NCBI GenBank assembly: GCA_037132275.1
Contig: JBAXPK010000010.1
Coordinates: 1-64,000 of the forward strand
Length of the DNA stretch: 64,000 nt
From: JAABPW01 sp037132275
GTDB lineage: Bacteria; Verrucomicrobiota; Kiritimatiellia; CAIKKV01; CAITUY01
Reading direction: 5' to 3'
This document shows, in pieces, positions 1 through 7,257 of this stretch. Within the stretch, counting starts at the first letter, position 1. Each line of letters starts with the position of its first letter. The position numbers and the translations under genes are program-made. The notes beneath the pieces are model-generated. The model ran no database searches. It was not told where the DNA came from and saw only the letters and a list, made by a program, of their open reading frames with translations.

Positions 1-1137
1 AAGGCCGCCCTGAAAAATGAGGAACTTGAGGATATTGTCGACTCCATCAGCCCCGATGTCCTTCTGGTGGTGGATCCCAGTCGGAATATTGCGATGACGA
101 GTGTGTCGGTGTTGCGAATGTTCGGGCATCGTCCTGAAGAGGTGTTGGGGCGCAAGACGGATATGATTTACGCCGACCGCCGGAGCACGCCCAACGCCAA
201 GCATGAAATCTATGATGCTCTGGAGCGGGAGGGATTCCACATTGGCTGGGCGACCGGAAAACGGAAAGACGGGCGAACCTTTCCGCTTGAAATCATTTCG
301 GGTGTACTCAAGCATCATGGCGGCAGCGTTCTGCTGTTACGGGATATCACGGAGCGAAAGAATGCCGAGGAGCAGCTGATTGAGCGGGAAATGCAACTCC
401 GCCAATCCCAAAAGATGGAGGCTTTGGGGTTGCTGGCAGGTGGGGTGGCCCATGATTTTAATAATTTGCTGACGTCCATCCTGGGCTTCGGAACCCTGGC
501 GCTGGATGCGCTTCCGGAAGGACATCCAGCCCGGGAGGACGTACGTGAAGTTCTTCACAGTGCGGACCGTGCGGCAAAACTGACTTCAAAACTCCTGGCT
601 GTCGGACGCAAGCAAAGTCTCCAGATACGCAATATTGATTTATGTAAATCGGTGGACGGAATGGTGTTGCTGTTGAAGCGAACACTGAACGAAAATATTA
701 TTCTGGATATTCAGTTGAATGCGGGGGGCGGATTAGTCGAGGCGGATTCGGGTGGAGTCGAACAGATCATTCTTAATCTTGCGGTCAATGCGCGGGATGC
801 CATGCCCAGTGGCGGAACCTTGAGCATTGAGACCCGCCGGGTGACGCTTGATAGGGAGTATTGCCAGGCCCATGTGGCCGTCGAGCCTGGAACCTACGGC
901 TTATTGATCGTCAAAGACTCGGGAAGCGGGATGGATCAGCAGGTTAAGGCGCATATCTTCGAGCCCTTCTTCACGACCAAGGAGAGGGGGCGTGGAACAG
1001 GGCTCGGACTCTCCATGGTGTATGGGATTGTGCGCCAATGTCGCGGATTCATTGAAGTTGACAGCCAGATGGGCGTCGGTACGGAATTCAGGATATACTT
1101 TCGTGCCGTGGATGAGAAAGGCAACCCGACTCTATGA
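1..1137 (+). CDS. PAS-domain sensor histidine kinase (5' end missing)
   Basis: The frame is open from the first base, so the N-terminus lies outside the window. The visible part (378 residues) holds the end of a coiled segment, one PAS domain (about residues 15-120, with the usual RKDGRTFPLEI strand), a HisKA dimerisation helix with the phosphoacceptor at His151 in AHDFNNLL, and a GHKL ATPase domain with an N box (NLAVNARDAM), a DSGSGM G1 box and a GRGTGLGLSMV G2 box. It should autophosphorylate and pass phosphate to a response regulator. The stop overlaps the HPr-like start as ATGA, and a sigma-54 type response regulator follows at 1581, its probable partner. No membrane segment is seen in the part available. 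Kinase identity is sure; the signal is unknown. Confidence 0.92.
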   Translation, partial: KAALKNEELEDIVDSISPDVLLVVDPSRNIAMTSVSVLRMFGHRPEEVLGRKTDMIYADRRSTPNAKHEIYDALEREGFHIGWATGKRKDGRTFPLEIISGVLKHHGGSVLLLRDITERKNAEEQLIEREMQLRQSQKMEALGLLAGGVAHDFNNLLTSILGFGTLALDALPEGHPAREDVREVLHSADRAAKLTSKLLAVGRKQSLQIRNIDLCKSVDGMVLLLKRTLNENIILDIQLNAGGGLVEADSGGVEQIILNLAVNARDAMPSGGTLSIETRRVTLDREYCQAHVAVEPGTYGLLIVKDSGSGMDQQVKAHIFEPFFTTKERGRGTGLGLSMVYGIVRQCRGFIEVDSQMGVGTEFRIYFRAVDEKGNPTL

Positions 1138-1451
1138 TTGAGCGCCTAGCCACAATACGCAACGAGCAGGGGATCCATTGCCGCCCTTCGGCTAAAATTG
1201 TCACGGAGGCCAGTAAATGCCCATCCCAAATTCGCGTTTTTGCCGAAGCCGGGGAGGCTGATTTGCGGTCTTTGCTTTCACTTGTTTCTCTGGGGCTACA
1301 AGAGGGAACAACGATCCGTGTTCAGGTTTCGGGCGGGGATGAAGCCACTGTATGCGACCGTATTGTCGAACTCTTTGAAACTAAATACGATTTCCCCCCA
1401 CTTTCGACTGACGGCAGAAATATGATGATGGACTCGTTGGTTGCTGAATAG
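1134..1451 (+). CDS. HPr-like phosphocarrier protein
   Basis: A 105-residue protein of the HPr family. It has the active-site loop GIHCRPSAKI with the phosphoacceptor His15, and a serine at position 46 in DLRSLLSLVSLGL that matches the regulatory Ser46 of Gram-positive and many PVC/proteobacterial HPr proteins. The C-terminus is about 15 residues longer than usual. In known systems HPr is phosphorylated on His by Enzyme I and on Ser by HPrK. Neither gene is in the window, nor are sugar permease (EII) genes. The start overlaps the stop of the upstream histidine kinase (ATGA), so the two are translationally coupled. A regulator follows, which suggests a signalling rather than a sugar-transport role (inference). 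Confidence 0.85.
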   Translation: MIERLATIRNEQGIHCRPSAKIVTEASKCPSQIRVFAEAGEADLRSLLSLVSLGLQEGTTIRVQVSGGDEATVCDRIVELFETKYDFPPLSTDGRNMMMDSLVAE

Positions 1452-1462
1452 CGATTATGTAA

Positions 1463-1545
1463 TGAGTGACCCACGTGAGTGACCCATTGCGCAATTATGA
1501 GAATTGATGTTGTTTTAGGGCGCAATGCCGTTATAATCATAATTG
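1463..1545 (+). promoter_or_regulatory. Repeat-rich promoter region of the sigma-54 response regulator
   Basis: The 129 bp between the HPr-like gene and the regulator hold several repeats. An 11-bp direct repeat TGAGTGACCCA lies at 1463-1473 and 1476-1486. GCGCAAT occurs at 1489-1495 and 1520-1526. A perfect 9-bp inverted repeat, CAATTATGA at 1492-1500 and TCATAATTG at 1537-1545, encloses a possible sigma-70 promoter: TTGTTT at 1510-1515, 16-bp spacer, TATAAT at 1532-1537. The layout suggests the regulator has its own controlled promoter in addition to read-through from the kinase gene. Repeats are seen directly; operator function is inferred. Confidence 0.45.
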
Positions 1546-1580
1546 AGAATTTTAGTGAAGTTCGATAGGGGGGAGATTCT

Positions 1581-2951
1581 ATGACGCGAATTCTACTTGT
1601 TGATGATGAGCCTCGGATGCTCAGTCTCTTGAATACCATTCTTCAGGCGGAAGGCTACACCCTTACACCTATTCAAGATGGTAGCAAGGTGCCTGAGTTG
1701 CTAAACACAGATGTCTTTGATCTGATGATTACGGACATCCGTATGGCGCCCCTGGATGGGCTTGAGCTTCTCAAAATAGCCAGGCAGGTACGCCCCGCGA
1801 TGCCCGTTATTATTCTGACGGCGTATGGGTCTGTTGAGACGGCCATTGAAGCCATGAAGCTCGGAACGTTTGATTATGTCACCAAGCCGTTCAAGATGGA
1901 CGAGTTGTTGATCACGATCCAGCGGGCTCTCGAGTATAGTCGGGCGCTTTCAGAGAACCTTGAACTGAAGGAAGAATTGGTCGGCCGGTATAAGTTTGAA
2001 AATATCGTGGCCGAAAGTCCGGCCATGCGGAATGTCTGTGAGATGATCAGGCGCGTCGCCCCGGCCGACACCACTGTCCTGATCACGGGTGAAAGCGGAA
2101 CGGGCAAAGAATTGGTGGCCAAGGCGATTCATGTGAATAGCCGACGGAAGGACAAGCGTTTTGTAGCGGTAAATTGTGCAGCACTTCCGGAAGCCTTGCT
2201 CGAATCGGAGATGTTCGGGCATGTAAAAGGGGCTTTTACCGGAGCTTCAGTCAATAAAGAAGGCCTTTTTGAGACGGCCAATGGAGGCACTCTGTTCCTG
2301 GACGAGATCCCCTCCATGCCGATTAGTATTCAAGGCAAACTTTTGCGGGTGCTGCAGGAAAAAGAAATCCGGCGCGTCGGTGGCAACGACAATATCCCGG
2401 TCGATGTTCGTGTCATTGCCGCCACGAATACCAGTTTGGAAGCCATGATCAAACAGGGGACATTCCGGGAGGATCTCTATTACCGACTGAGCGTGATCCC
2501 GATCGATATCAAGCCCTTGCGTGAGCGCCAGGAGGATATTTTGCCCCTGGTTTACAGTGTGCTCCGGAAAGAAACCGGAAATGGCCGTGAACTGCCGAAA
2601 TTGATGCCGGAAGTAAAAGAGATGTTGGAGAGGTATCAATGGCCGGGGAATGTGCGCGAACTTGAAAATGCCTTGAAACACGCCATAACCTTTGCTCAGG
2701 ATAACAAGATTACCCCGGACGTTTTGCCGCCCCGGATTCTCAACCAAGTTAAGCCTGCGGCGCAAGTGGCCGCACCATCCGAAACCGGGGTCGATGCCTA
2801 TCGGAATAAATCGCTCAAGACGTTTCTGCGCGAGCGTGAGAAGGAATATCTGGAGCAGATCCTGACTCTGACAAAAGGAGACAAGGAAAAGGCGGCAAAA
2901 TCATTAAAAATCAGTCTTGCAACTCTTTACAGAAAGTTGCCGGCCGAATAG
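1581..2951 (+). CDS. Sigma-54-dependent response regulator (NtrC/PilR type)
   Basis: A 456-residue protein with the full NtrC layout. The receiver domain (1-120) has acidic residues D8-D9 and the phosphoacceptor Asp52. The AAA+ domain (about 140-375) has Walker A GESGTGKE, the sigma-54 contact loop GAFTGA, Walker B GGTLFLDEI and an arginine-finger region. A short Fis-type helix-turn-helix (about 415-456) ends in LKISLATLYRKL. It should hydrolyse ATP to remodel sigma-54 RNA polymerase at GG/GC promoters. The start is set by the GGGGGAG ribosome site just upstream. Its likely partner kinase is the gene ending at 1137. Promoters of the GG-N10-GC type lie directly downstream of it and before the minor-pilin operon, which points to a PilR-like role. 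The target assignment is inference. Confidence 0.95.
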   Translation: MTRILLVDDEPRMLSLLNTILQAEGYTLTPIQDGSKVPELLNTDVFDLMITDIRMAPLDGLELLKIARQVRPAMPVIILTAYGSVETAIEAMKLGTFDYVTKPFKMDELLITIQRALEYSRALSENLELKEELVGRYKFENIVAESPAMRNVCEMIRRVAPADTTVLITGESGTGKELVAKAIHVNSRRKDKRFVAVNCAALPEALLESEMFGHVKGAFTGASVNKEGLFETANGGTLFLDEIPSMPISIQGKLLRVLQEKEIRRVGGNDNIPVDVRVIAATNTSLEAMIKQGTFREDLYYRLSVIPIDIKPLRERQEDILPLVYSVLRKETGNGRELPKLMPEVKEMLERYQWPGNVRELENALKHAITFAQDNKITPDVLPPRILNQVKPAAQVAAPSETGVDAYRNKSLKTFLREREKEYLEQILTLTKGDKEKAAKSLKISLATLYRKLPAE

Positions 2952-2985
2952 GGGAACGCCGGGTGAACGGGGTAATGTTCCGAAC

Positions 2986-3001
2986 TGGCACGGATACTGC
3001 T
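2986..3001 (+). promoter_or_regulatory. Sigma-54 promoter of first pilin gene
   Basis: TGGCACGGATACTGCT matches the sigma-54 consensus TGGCACG-N4-TTGCW at all but one of the defined positions and keeps the required GG-N10-GC spacing. It lies 58 bp before the pilin start at 3059 and just after the gene of a sigma-54 activator. The match is read directly; use by sigma-54 is inferred. Confidence 0.75.
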
Positions 3002-3058
3002 ATTTTATCCAAGCGTCGGAGCGAGATTGGAAATGTCCAAAACTAGGGAGACGAGGAA

Positions 3059-3403
3059 ATGAATAGGATGAAACAAGGGTTTACGTTGGTTGAAATCATG
3101 ATCGTGGTGGCCATCATCGGTCTACTCGCGGCGATTGCCATCCCTTCATTCATGAAGGCTAGGACGCAGTCGCAGACCAGCGCCTGTATTAACAATTTGC
3201 GCCAAATCGAGGCCGGAAAAGAGCAGTGGGCGTTGGAGATGCGGAAAGGCACAGGGGTTACGGCTGATACTCCCGGAGTGATGACCTATATCAAGAATCC
3301 GAGTGCCTGTACTAACTGCCCCAGCGGTGGCACGGTTGCCTTTGGTGTGATTGGCACGAACGCGACTTGTACGGTTCTTCCAGGGCATGTTTTGCTGAAC
3401 TGA
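3059..3403 (+). CDS. Type IV major pilin / G-type pseudopilin, copy 1
   Basis: A 114-residue prepilin. The short basic leader MNRMKQG is followed by the prepilin peptidase cut site G|FTLVEIM with the conserved Glu5, then the hydrophobic assembly helix (IVVAIIGLLAAIAIPSFM). The globular part is small and ends with a Cys-rich stretch CTNCPSGGT and a later cysteine, like GspG-type pseudopilins of PVC bacteria that end in a C-P-x-GG-T motif. The start aligns with the start chosen for copy 2. It has its own sigma-54 promoter at 2986. Pilus subunit versus type II secretion pseudopilin cannot be decided from sequence alone. The presence of PilM-N-O-P-Q homologues in the window favours a pilus or a hybrid system. 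Confidence 0.9.
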   Translation: MNRMKQGFTLVEIMIVVAIIGLLAAIAIPSFMKARTQSQTSACINNLRQIEAGKEQWALEMRKGTGVTADTPGVMTYIKNPSACTNCPSGGTVAFGVIGTNATCTVLPGHVLLN

Positions 3404-3416
3404 TTATATTCTCATT

Positions 3417-3480
3417 ATTGTGTCGTCATAAACCTAATTGTGTGGATAATTGAAACAATTTCTGATGATGACTGTGGATA
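3417..3480 (+). promoter_or_regulatory. Short direct repeats upstream of pilin 2 promoter (possible activator sites)
   Basis: ATTGTGT occurs at 3417-3423 and 3437-3443, exactly 20 bp apart. TGTGGATA occurs at 3441-3448 and 3473-3480, 32 bp apart. These spacings are close to whole helical turns. They lie 10-75 bp upstream of the sigma-54 promoter at 3489, nearer than many enhancer sites but within the possible range. No experimental motif is known to me for this regulator. Confidence 0.3.
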
Positions 3481-3488
3481 TTTCAAGT

Positions 3489-3504
3489 TGGTACGGCTAA
3501 TGCT
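3489..3504 (+). promoter_or_regulatory. Sigma-54 promoter of second pilin gene
   Basis: TGGTACGGCTAATGCT keeps the invariant GG-N10-GC core of sigma-54 promoters and differs from TGGCACG-N4-TTGCW at two positions. It lies 64 bp before the pilin start at 3569. The same motif type occurs before pilin 1 and, on the other strand, before the minor-pilin operon. Confidence 0.7.
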
Positions 3505-3568
3505 ATATAATTTTCAATACTGTCGGGGATGAGTCTCGGTAACCAACAACAAACAAGGAGATATGGAA

Positions 3569-3916
3569 ATGAAGAGGACGAAACAAGGGTTTACACTGGT
3601 CGAAATCATGATTGTGGTCGCGATCATCGGCTTGCTGGCGGCGATCGCCATTCCTTCGTTCATGAAGGCCAGAACGCAGTCACAGACAAACGCCTGTATT
3701 AACAATCTGCGCCAGATTGAAGCTGGCAAAGAGCAGTGGGCGCTGGCGACCAAGAAGAATACCGGCGATACGGCGGTGACCCCGGAAGTCATGGCTTATA
3801 TCAAGAATCCCACAGCATGCACGAACTGCCCGGGTGGCGGTACGGTTGGCTTTGGCGTAATCGGCACGAATGCGACCTGCACACTGTCCGCTGAAGGTCA
3901 CTTGTTGACGAACTGA
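3569..3916 (+). CDS. Type IV major pilin / G-type pseudopilin, copy 2
   Basis: A 115-residue prepilin, a tandem paralogue of the gene at 3059. The first 60 or so residues are almost identical (KQGFTLVEIM helix, SFMKARTQSQT, ACINNLRQIEAGKEQWAL), while the tail differs but keeps the Cys pattern CTNCPGGGT. An ATG at 3563 is in frame, but AAGGAG at 3555-3560 sits only 2 bases from it and 8 bases from ATG 3569. The protein from 3569 (MKRTKQG) also aligns with copy 1 (MNRMKQG), so 3569 is chosen. It has its own sigma-54 promoter and is followed by a strong terminator. Two copies may give subunit switching or gene conversion (inference). Confidence 0.9.
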   Translation: MKRTKQGFTLVEIMIVVAIIGLLAAIAIPSFMKARTQSQTNACINNLRQIEAGKEQWALATKKNTGDTAVTPEVMAYIKNPTACTNCPGGGTVGFGVIGTNATCTLSAEGHLLTN

Positions 3917-3952
3917 TTCGATTGTTCAGTAGTCAGTAGTGTGAGTGTGATG

Positions 3953-3983
3953 ACACAGCCCCTTGACTGGGGCTGTGTTTTTT
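3953..3983 (+). terminator. Rho-independent terminator after pilin 2
   Basis: A perfect 10-bp stem, ACACAGCCCC at 3953-3962 and GGGGCTGTGT at 3969-3978, with a 6-base loop is followed by a run of T (3978-3983). It ends the pilin transcripts before the convergent gene at 3994. Confidence 0.9.
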
Positions 3984-3993
3984 AATGGGTTCG

Positions 3994-6027
3994 TTATTCG
4001 CTATCGCGATACGGCCGACCCGAGCGATAGGTCTCGCGCCGTTGAAGGATGGCGTTAAGATCGGCCGACTTGCGGTTGGGTGAGAGCAGCGAGAGCGCTT
4101 GTTCCGCCAGCGTGACGGCATTTGAGTAGTTGCCAACCTCGGCATACGCGGCTGCCACGATGTCGTATGCTCTTGCGCTTTGTCCCTGGGTTGCCGCCAA
4201 CAGGGGAATGGCCGTTTCGAGCGCCAGCGCCCCGTCTCGAATGGTGTCCTCAGGACAAGTCGCCAGAGTCCACGCCAGTTGTGCTCTCGAGAACCAGAGG
4301 TCGGGTTTGATTTCTATGGCTTTCTCATAGGAGCGGACAGCCTCCTCGAATTGTCGTTTTTGAGAATACGCCACCCCCAACGCTTCGTGCGTTTTGTAAT
4401 CTCGAGGCTGGCGCTCAATTGCGAGTTGCCATTCGGCAATCGCGTCATCCAGTTGTTTTTCACTATAAAGAAGGTTCCCGAGGTTGCGGTATGCCCACAC
4501 TCCTCCAGGATAGAGTCGCAGCGCCTCACGGTAATGTTGCTTGGCTTCCTCAGGGTGATTCAGATTTAATGCGATCAGGCCAAGATTGTTATGCACCATG
4601 GAGTAATACATGGGTACCGGTGGCGCGCCGGGTTGAACGAAGCGATGGGCAACCATCTCGTCTGTCATTTTCGAGAAGTCGGGACAACGCATCAAAAAAG
4701 TACGGCAAATATCTTGAGCCTCGACATATCGTTCTTCAGCCATCAGGGCTGAGGAGAGCGAGATATAACACCTTAAGTTATCCGGGCGTTTATGGATGAC
4801 ATCCCGCCACATGGATTCCTCGGACTGGTAATCTTTGTTTCGCTGGAAGGAGAGGGCTCCCATGGTCAACCCTGTCAGGCATAAACAAGCGAAGCCAAGA
4901 ACCCATGCGCCCCTGCGTTGCATCATTGTACAGACGCCTATAACCAGCACGGTCAGGACTGCCGCAAGGGGGAGATACATCCGATGTTCAAAGGCGGCAT
5001 CGGACAGAGGATTGACACTTGATGTGGGGGCCAAAATAATAAAAAACCAAGCTCCTATAAACCCCAACCAGGAGCGACGCCAGAGTGCCCACAATGTGCC
5101 TGCTCCAAGCAAAACGACCAGTCCTCCCGGCCATATGACTTCCCTGACTGATTCGACCAAGGGCCAATGATAATCGAGGCAAAGCGGGTAGGGGATGATG
5201 GAGAGGCGGAGGTAATGGGCCAGTACGTTCAATTGGGTCAGGGCGTATTTCCATCGTATCGTTTCCGAACTGAAGAGCGTGACGTTTTCCGCATGGGCCC
5301 TGGCTACTGCCAGTCCTACCAAGACGGCCAGCAAGATCCAGGTTGAGAATAAGGCCGCGTGGATTTTCCATCGTTTAATAAACGGCTCTCTCCACGAGGA
5401 TGAGACCAGGATCGCGTCGTAGAGGAGAATGAGGGGTGGTGCGGTCACCATGACTTCCTTGGTTCCCATCCCCAGTACACAGGCAATCCATGCGGCAATA
5501 AACCATTTTTTTGAGCCCTCATCAGCAACTCCCCTGATGAAACAGGCAAGGGTTAACAGGAAGAATAACCCCATTAACGCCTCAATCCGTTGTGCGATGT
5601 AGGTGACGCTCTCGGTTTGGAGTGGATGGAGCGTCCAGAGCAGGGCGATTGAGAAAGCCAAACCTGCCGCCGTCGAGGTATATCGGCTTTCCCATCGGGG
5701 TAACAGGAGTGTTCTGCGGACAATCCCGTATAATAATAATCCCGCGGAAAGATGGATAATAATGTTAATCAACCTGTAATCGGCGGGGGAACTGCCTGCC
5801 CAGAGGTGGTTTACCGCGAATGAATAATCGGCCAGGAAGCGGGCAGGGGAAAGCACCGCCAACCAGGGCGGCCAGAGATGATATATATGTGGGTTGTTGG
5901 TGATGACAACGGCATCATCGAAAAGAAAGGAGCATGAAAAACTGTTTGAATAAGCCAGAAAACCTGCCGCCACGATCAACCATGGGAACCAGGCGGCTGG
6001 TTTTGTTCTGAATACCGGCGTCGTCAC
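3994..6027 (-). CDS. Membrane GT-C-like protein with C-terminal TPR repeats
   Basis: A 677-residue protein. The N-terminal 400 residues contain about ten hydrophobic segments. The first extracytoplasmic loop carries an acidic pair (FLFDDAVVI), as in GT-C glycosyltransferases and TMTC-like proteins. The motif TLHPLQTESVTYIAQR is typical of bacterial TMTC/TPR membrane proteins. From about residue 410 to the end there are several TPR units (for example YREALRLYPGGVWAYRNLGNLLYSE). The family is thought to transfer sugars from lipid carriers to proteins, but the bacterial members are mostly untested. The gene overlaps the upstream PAS gene by 4 bases (ATGA), so both should be co-expressed. Membrane/TPR layout is sure; transferase activity is inference. 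Confidence 0.75.
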   Translation of the reverse strand: MTTPVFRTKPAAWFPWLIVAAGFLAYSNSFSCSFLFDDAVVITNNPHIYHLWPPWLAVLSPARFLADYSFAVNHLWAGSSPADYRLINIIIHLSAGLLLYGIVRRTLLLPRWESRYTSTAAGLAFSIALLWTLHPLQTESVTYIAQRIEALMGLFFLLTLACFIRGVADEGSKKWFIAAWIACVLGMGTKEVMVTAPPLILLYDAILVSSSWREPFIKRWKIHAALFSTWILLAVLVGLAVARAHAENVTLFSSETIRWKYALTQLNVLAHYLRLSIIPYPLCLDYHWPLVESVREVIWPGGLVVLLGAGTLWALWRRSWLGFIGAWFFIILAPTSSVNPLSDAAFEHRMYLPLAAVLTVLVIGVCTMMQRRGAWVLGFACLCLTGLTMGALSFQRNKDYQSEESMWRDVIHKRPDNLRCYISLSSALMAEERYVEAQDICRTFLMRCPDFSKMTDEMVAHRFVQPGAPPVPMYYSMVHNNLGLIALNLNHPEEAKQHYREALRLYPGGVWAYRNLGNLLYSEKQLDDAIAEWQLAIERQPRDYKTHEALGVAYSQKRQFEEAVRSYEKAIEIKPDLWFSRAQLAWTLATCPEDTIRDGALALETAIPLLAATQGQSARAYDIVAAAYAEVGNYSNAVTLAEQALSLLSPNRKSADLNAILQRRETYRSGRPYRDSE

Positions 6028-7181
6028 CTCTTATTCACATCCAGGATACGGGATTCGATCATGCCGGGTACATCCTGTCCCTCTATATACGGGGTGGTAT
6101 GGTACTCCGTGAGATCATTGAGATTATGCAGCATCGTTCGAAGTGATTCTGCGGCGTCAATACTGGAGGCAAGCAGTTCCTCGCTCATGGACTTGTCGTT
6201 GCCCTTGACCTTGGCGAGAAGTTCAAGACTGGCCAGCAGAACTGTTGCAGGCTGCCCGAGATGATGGCAGGCGGTTCCCAGGCTTTCCACCATGACATGC
6301 TGGATAGCTGCATGTTTCTCGGCTGCCTGAGCGCGAATACGGTCACTGATGTCGAGGAAAGACAGGATCATGCCGGTTAATTGCGATTCCGAATTCCGAT
6401 TGGAGGCGGCCGCGATCTGGACATGGATGGAAGGGCTGTTAGTCCGCGTTACTATAACTTCGCCGGCCCAGTTTTCCCCCGCCTTGACCGTTTTGAGAAT
6501 GGAATGGAATTGATCGGGGTCTGTCACCAAGTCTTGCAGATGGCGTCCGTTAACGCTTTCCCCATCGCTCCAGAGCCGTACGGCCGCTTGATTGACATAG
6601 TCGATCTGTCCTTCGAGATCGGCAATAGCAATTCCTGTTGCGGCATTCTGAATGGCTTTATGGACGGTTTTCAACATATCTTCGGCCTGTCGGCGCCAGG
6701 TGATATCGCGGATGAAGTAGCAATGATATTCCCTTTTCCCGACGGTCAGCGGATTTACGGTAATTTCTGCAGGAAAGAGCGATTTATCCTGCCGGGCACA
6801 GTAGGCTTGGATCAGAATGAACCGGTCTTTCTTGATTCCTTCTTGAATCGACGCAAGTGTGGAGGAATCAGCCCCTGAGATAATATCCATCAAATTGAGT
6901 GAGAGCAGTTCGTCCCGGGAATATTTTAAAAAACCGGTAGCGCGGATATTGGCATCCACAATTTTTCCCGCCATCGTGGTGATAATGGCGCCATCATAAA
7001 CGCTTTGAAACAGTTCCTGAAAATCAGGGTCGCCAAGAGAGGAGTGGGATTTCGTCCGGGCGGGCATTTGCGGGATTGGCTCGGGCTCCGGCATGATCGT
7101 TCGCTGGCTTCCAGGCAAACGGAGTTCGGCCTTCAGGTCAGGAGGAATATCAATCCGCATGGTTTGCGATGCACGGCTCAT
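6024..7181 (-). CDS. PAS sensor protein with kinase dimerisation helix but no ATPase domain
   Basis: A 385-residue soluble protein. It has two PAS domains (about 45-165 and 170-285; the first ends in the PAC-like ITWRRQAEDML, the second in FLDISDRIRAQA), then a helical segment with an H-box-like ACHHLGQPATVLLASLELL at about 305-325. It ends about 60 residues later, so the GHKL ATPase domain that should follow is absent. The stop overlaps the start of the TPR membrane gene, and no leftover ATPase sequence is present, so this does not look like a recent frameshift. It may be a phosphotransfer or dimerisation partner of another kinase, or a pure ligand sensor. The long N-terminal 40 residues are low in structure, and no clear ribosome site precedes the start. 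Confidence 0.75.
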   Translation of the reverse strand: MSRASQTMRIDIPPDLKAELRLPGSQRTIMPEPEPIPQMPARTKSHSSLGDPDFQELFQSVYDGAIITTMAGKIVDANIRATGFLKYSRDELLSLNLMDIISGADSSTLASIQEGIKKDRFILIQAYCARQDKSLFPAEITVNPLTVGKREYHCYFIRDITWRRQAEDMLKTVHKAIQNAATGIAIADLEGQIDYVNQAAVRLWSDGESVNGRHLQDLVTDPDQFHSILKTVKAGENWAGEVIVTRTNSPSIHVQIAAASNRNSESQLTGMILSFLDISDRIRAQAAEKHAAIQHVMVESLGTACHHLGQPATVLLASLELLAKVKGNDKSMSEELLASSIDAAESLRTMLHNLNDLTEYHTTPYIEGQDVPGMIESRILDVNKR

Positions 7182-7220
7182 TTAAATACTTTTTACTATT
7201 ATTGAGGATTATTGAACTGA

Positions 7221-7248
7221 AGCATACGCCAATAAGCGTCGGTGTCAA
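7221..7248 (-). promoter_or_regulatory. Sigma-70 promoter of the PAS gene
   Basis: On the minus strand TTGACA (7248-7243) is followed after 16 bp by TATGCT (7226-7221). Transcription would start near 7214, about 33 bases before the PAS gene start at 7181. This separates the PAS/TPR pair from the upstream ENIGW operon. Confidence 0.6.
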
Positions 7249-7257
7249 GAAAAGCAG

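Noticed and set aside
2247..2765. Open frame of 172 codons on the minus strand
   Set aside because: Antisense of the AAA+ domain of the response regulator.
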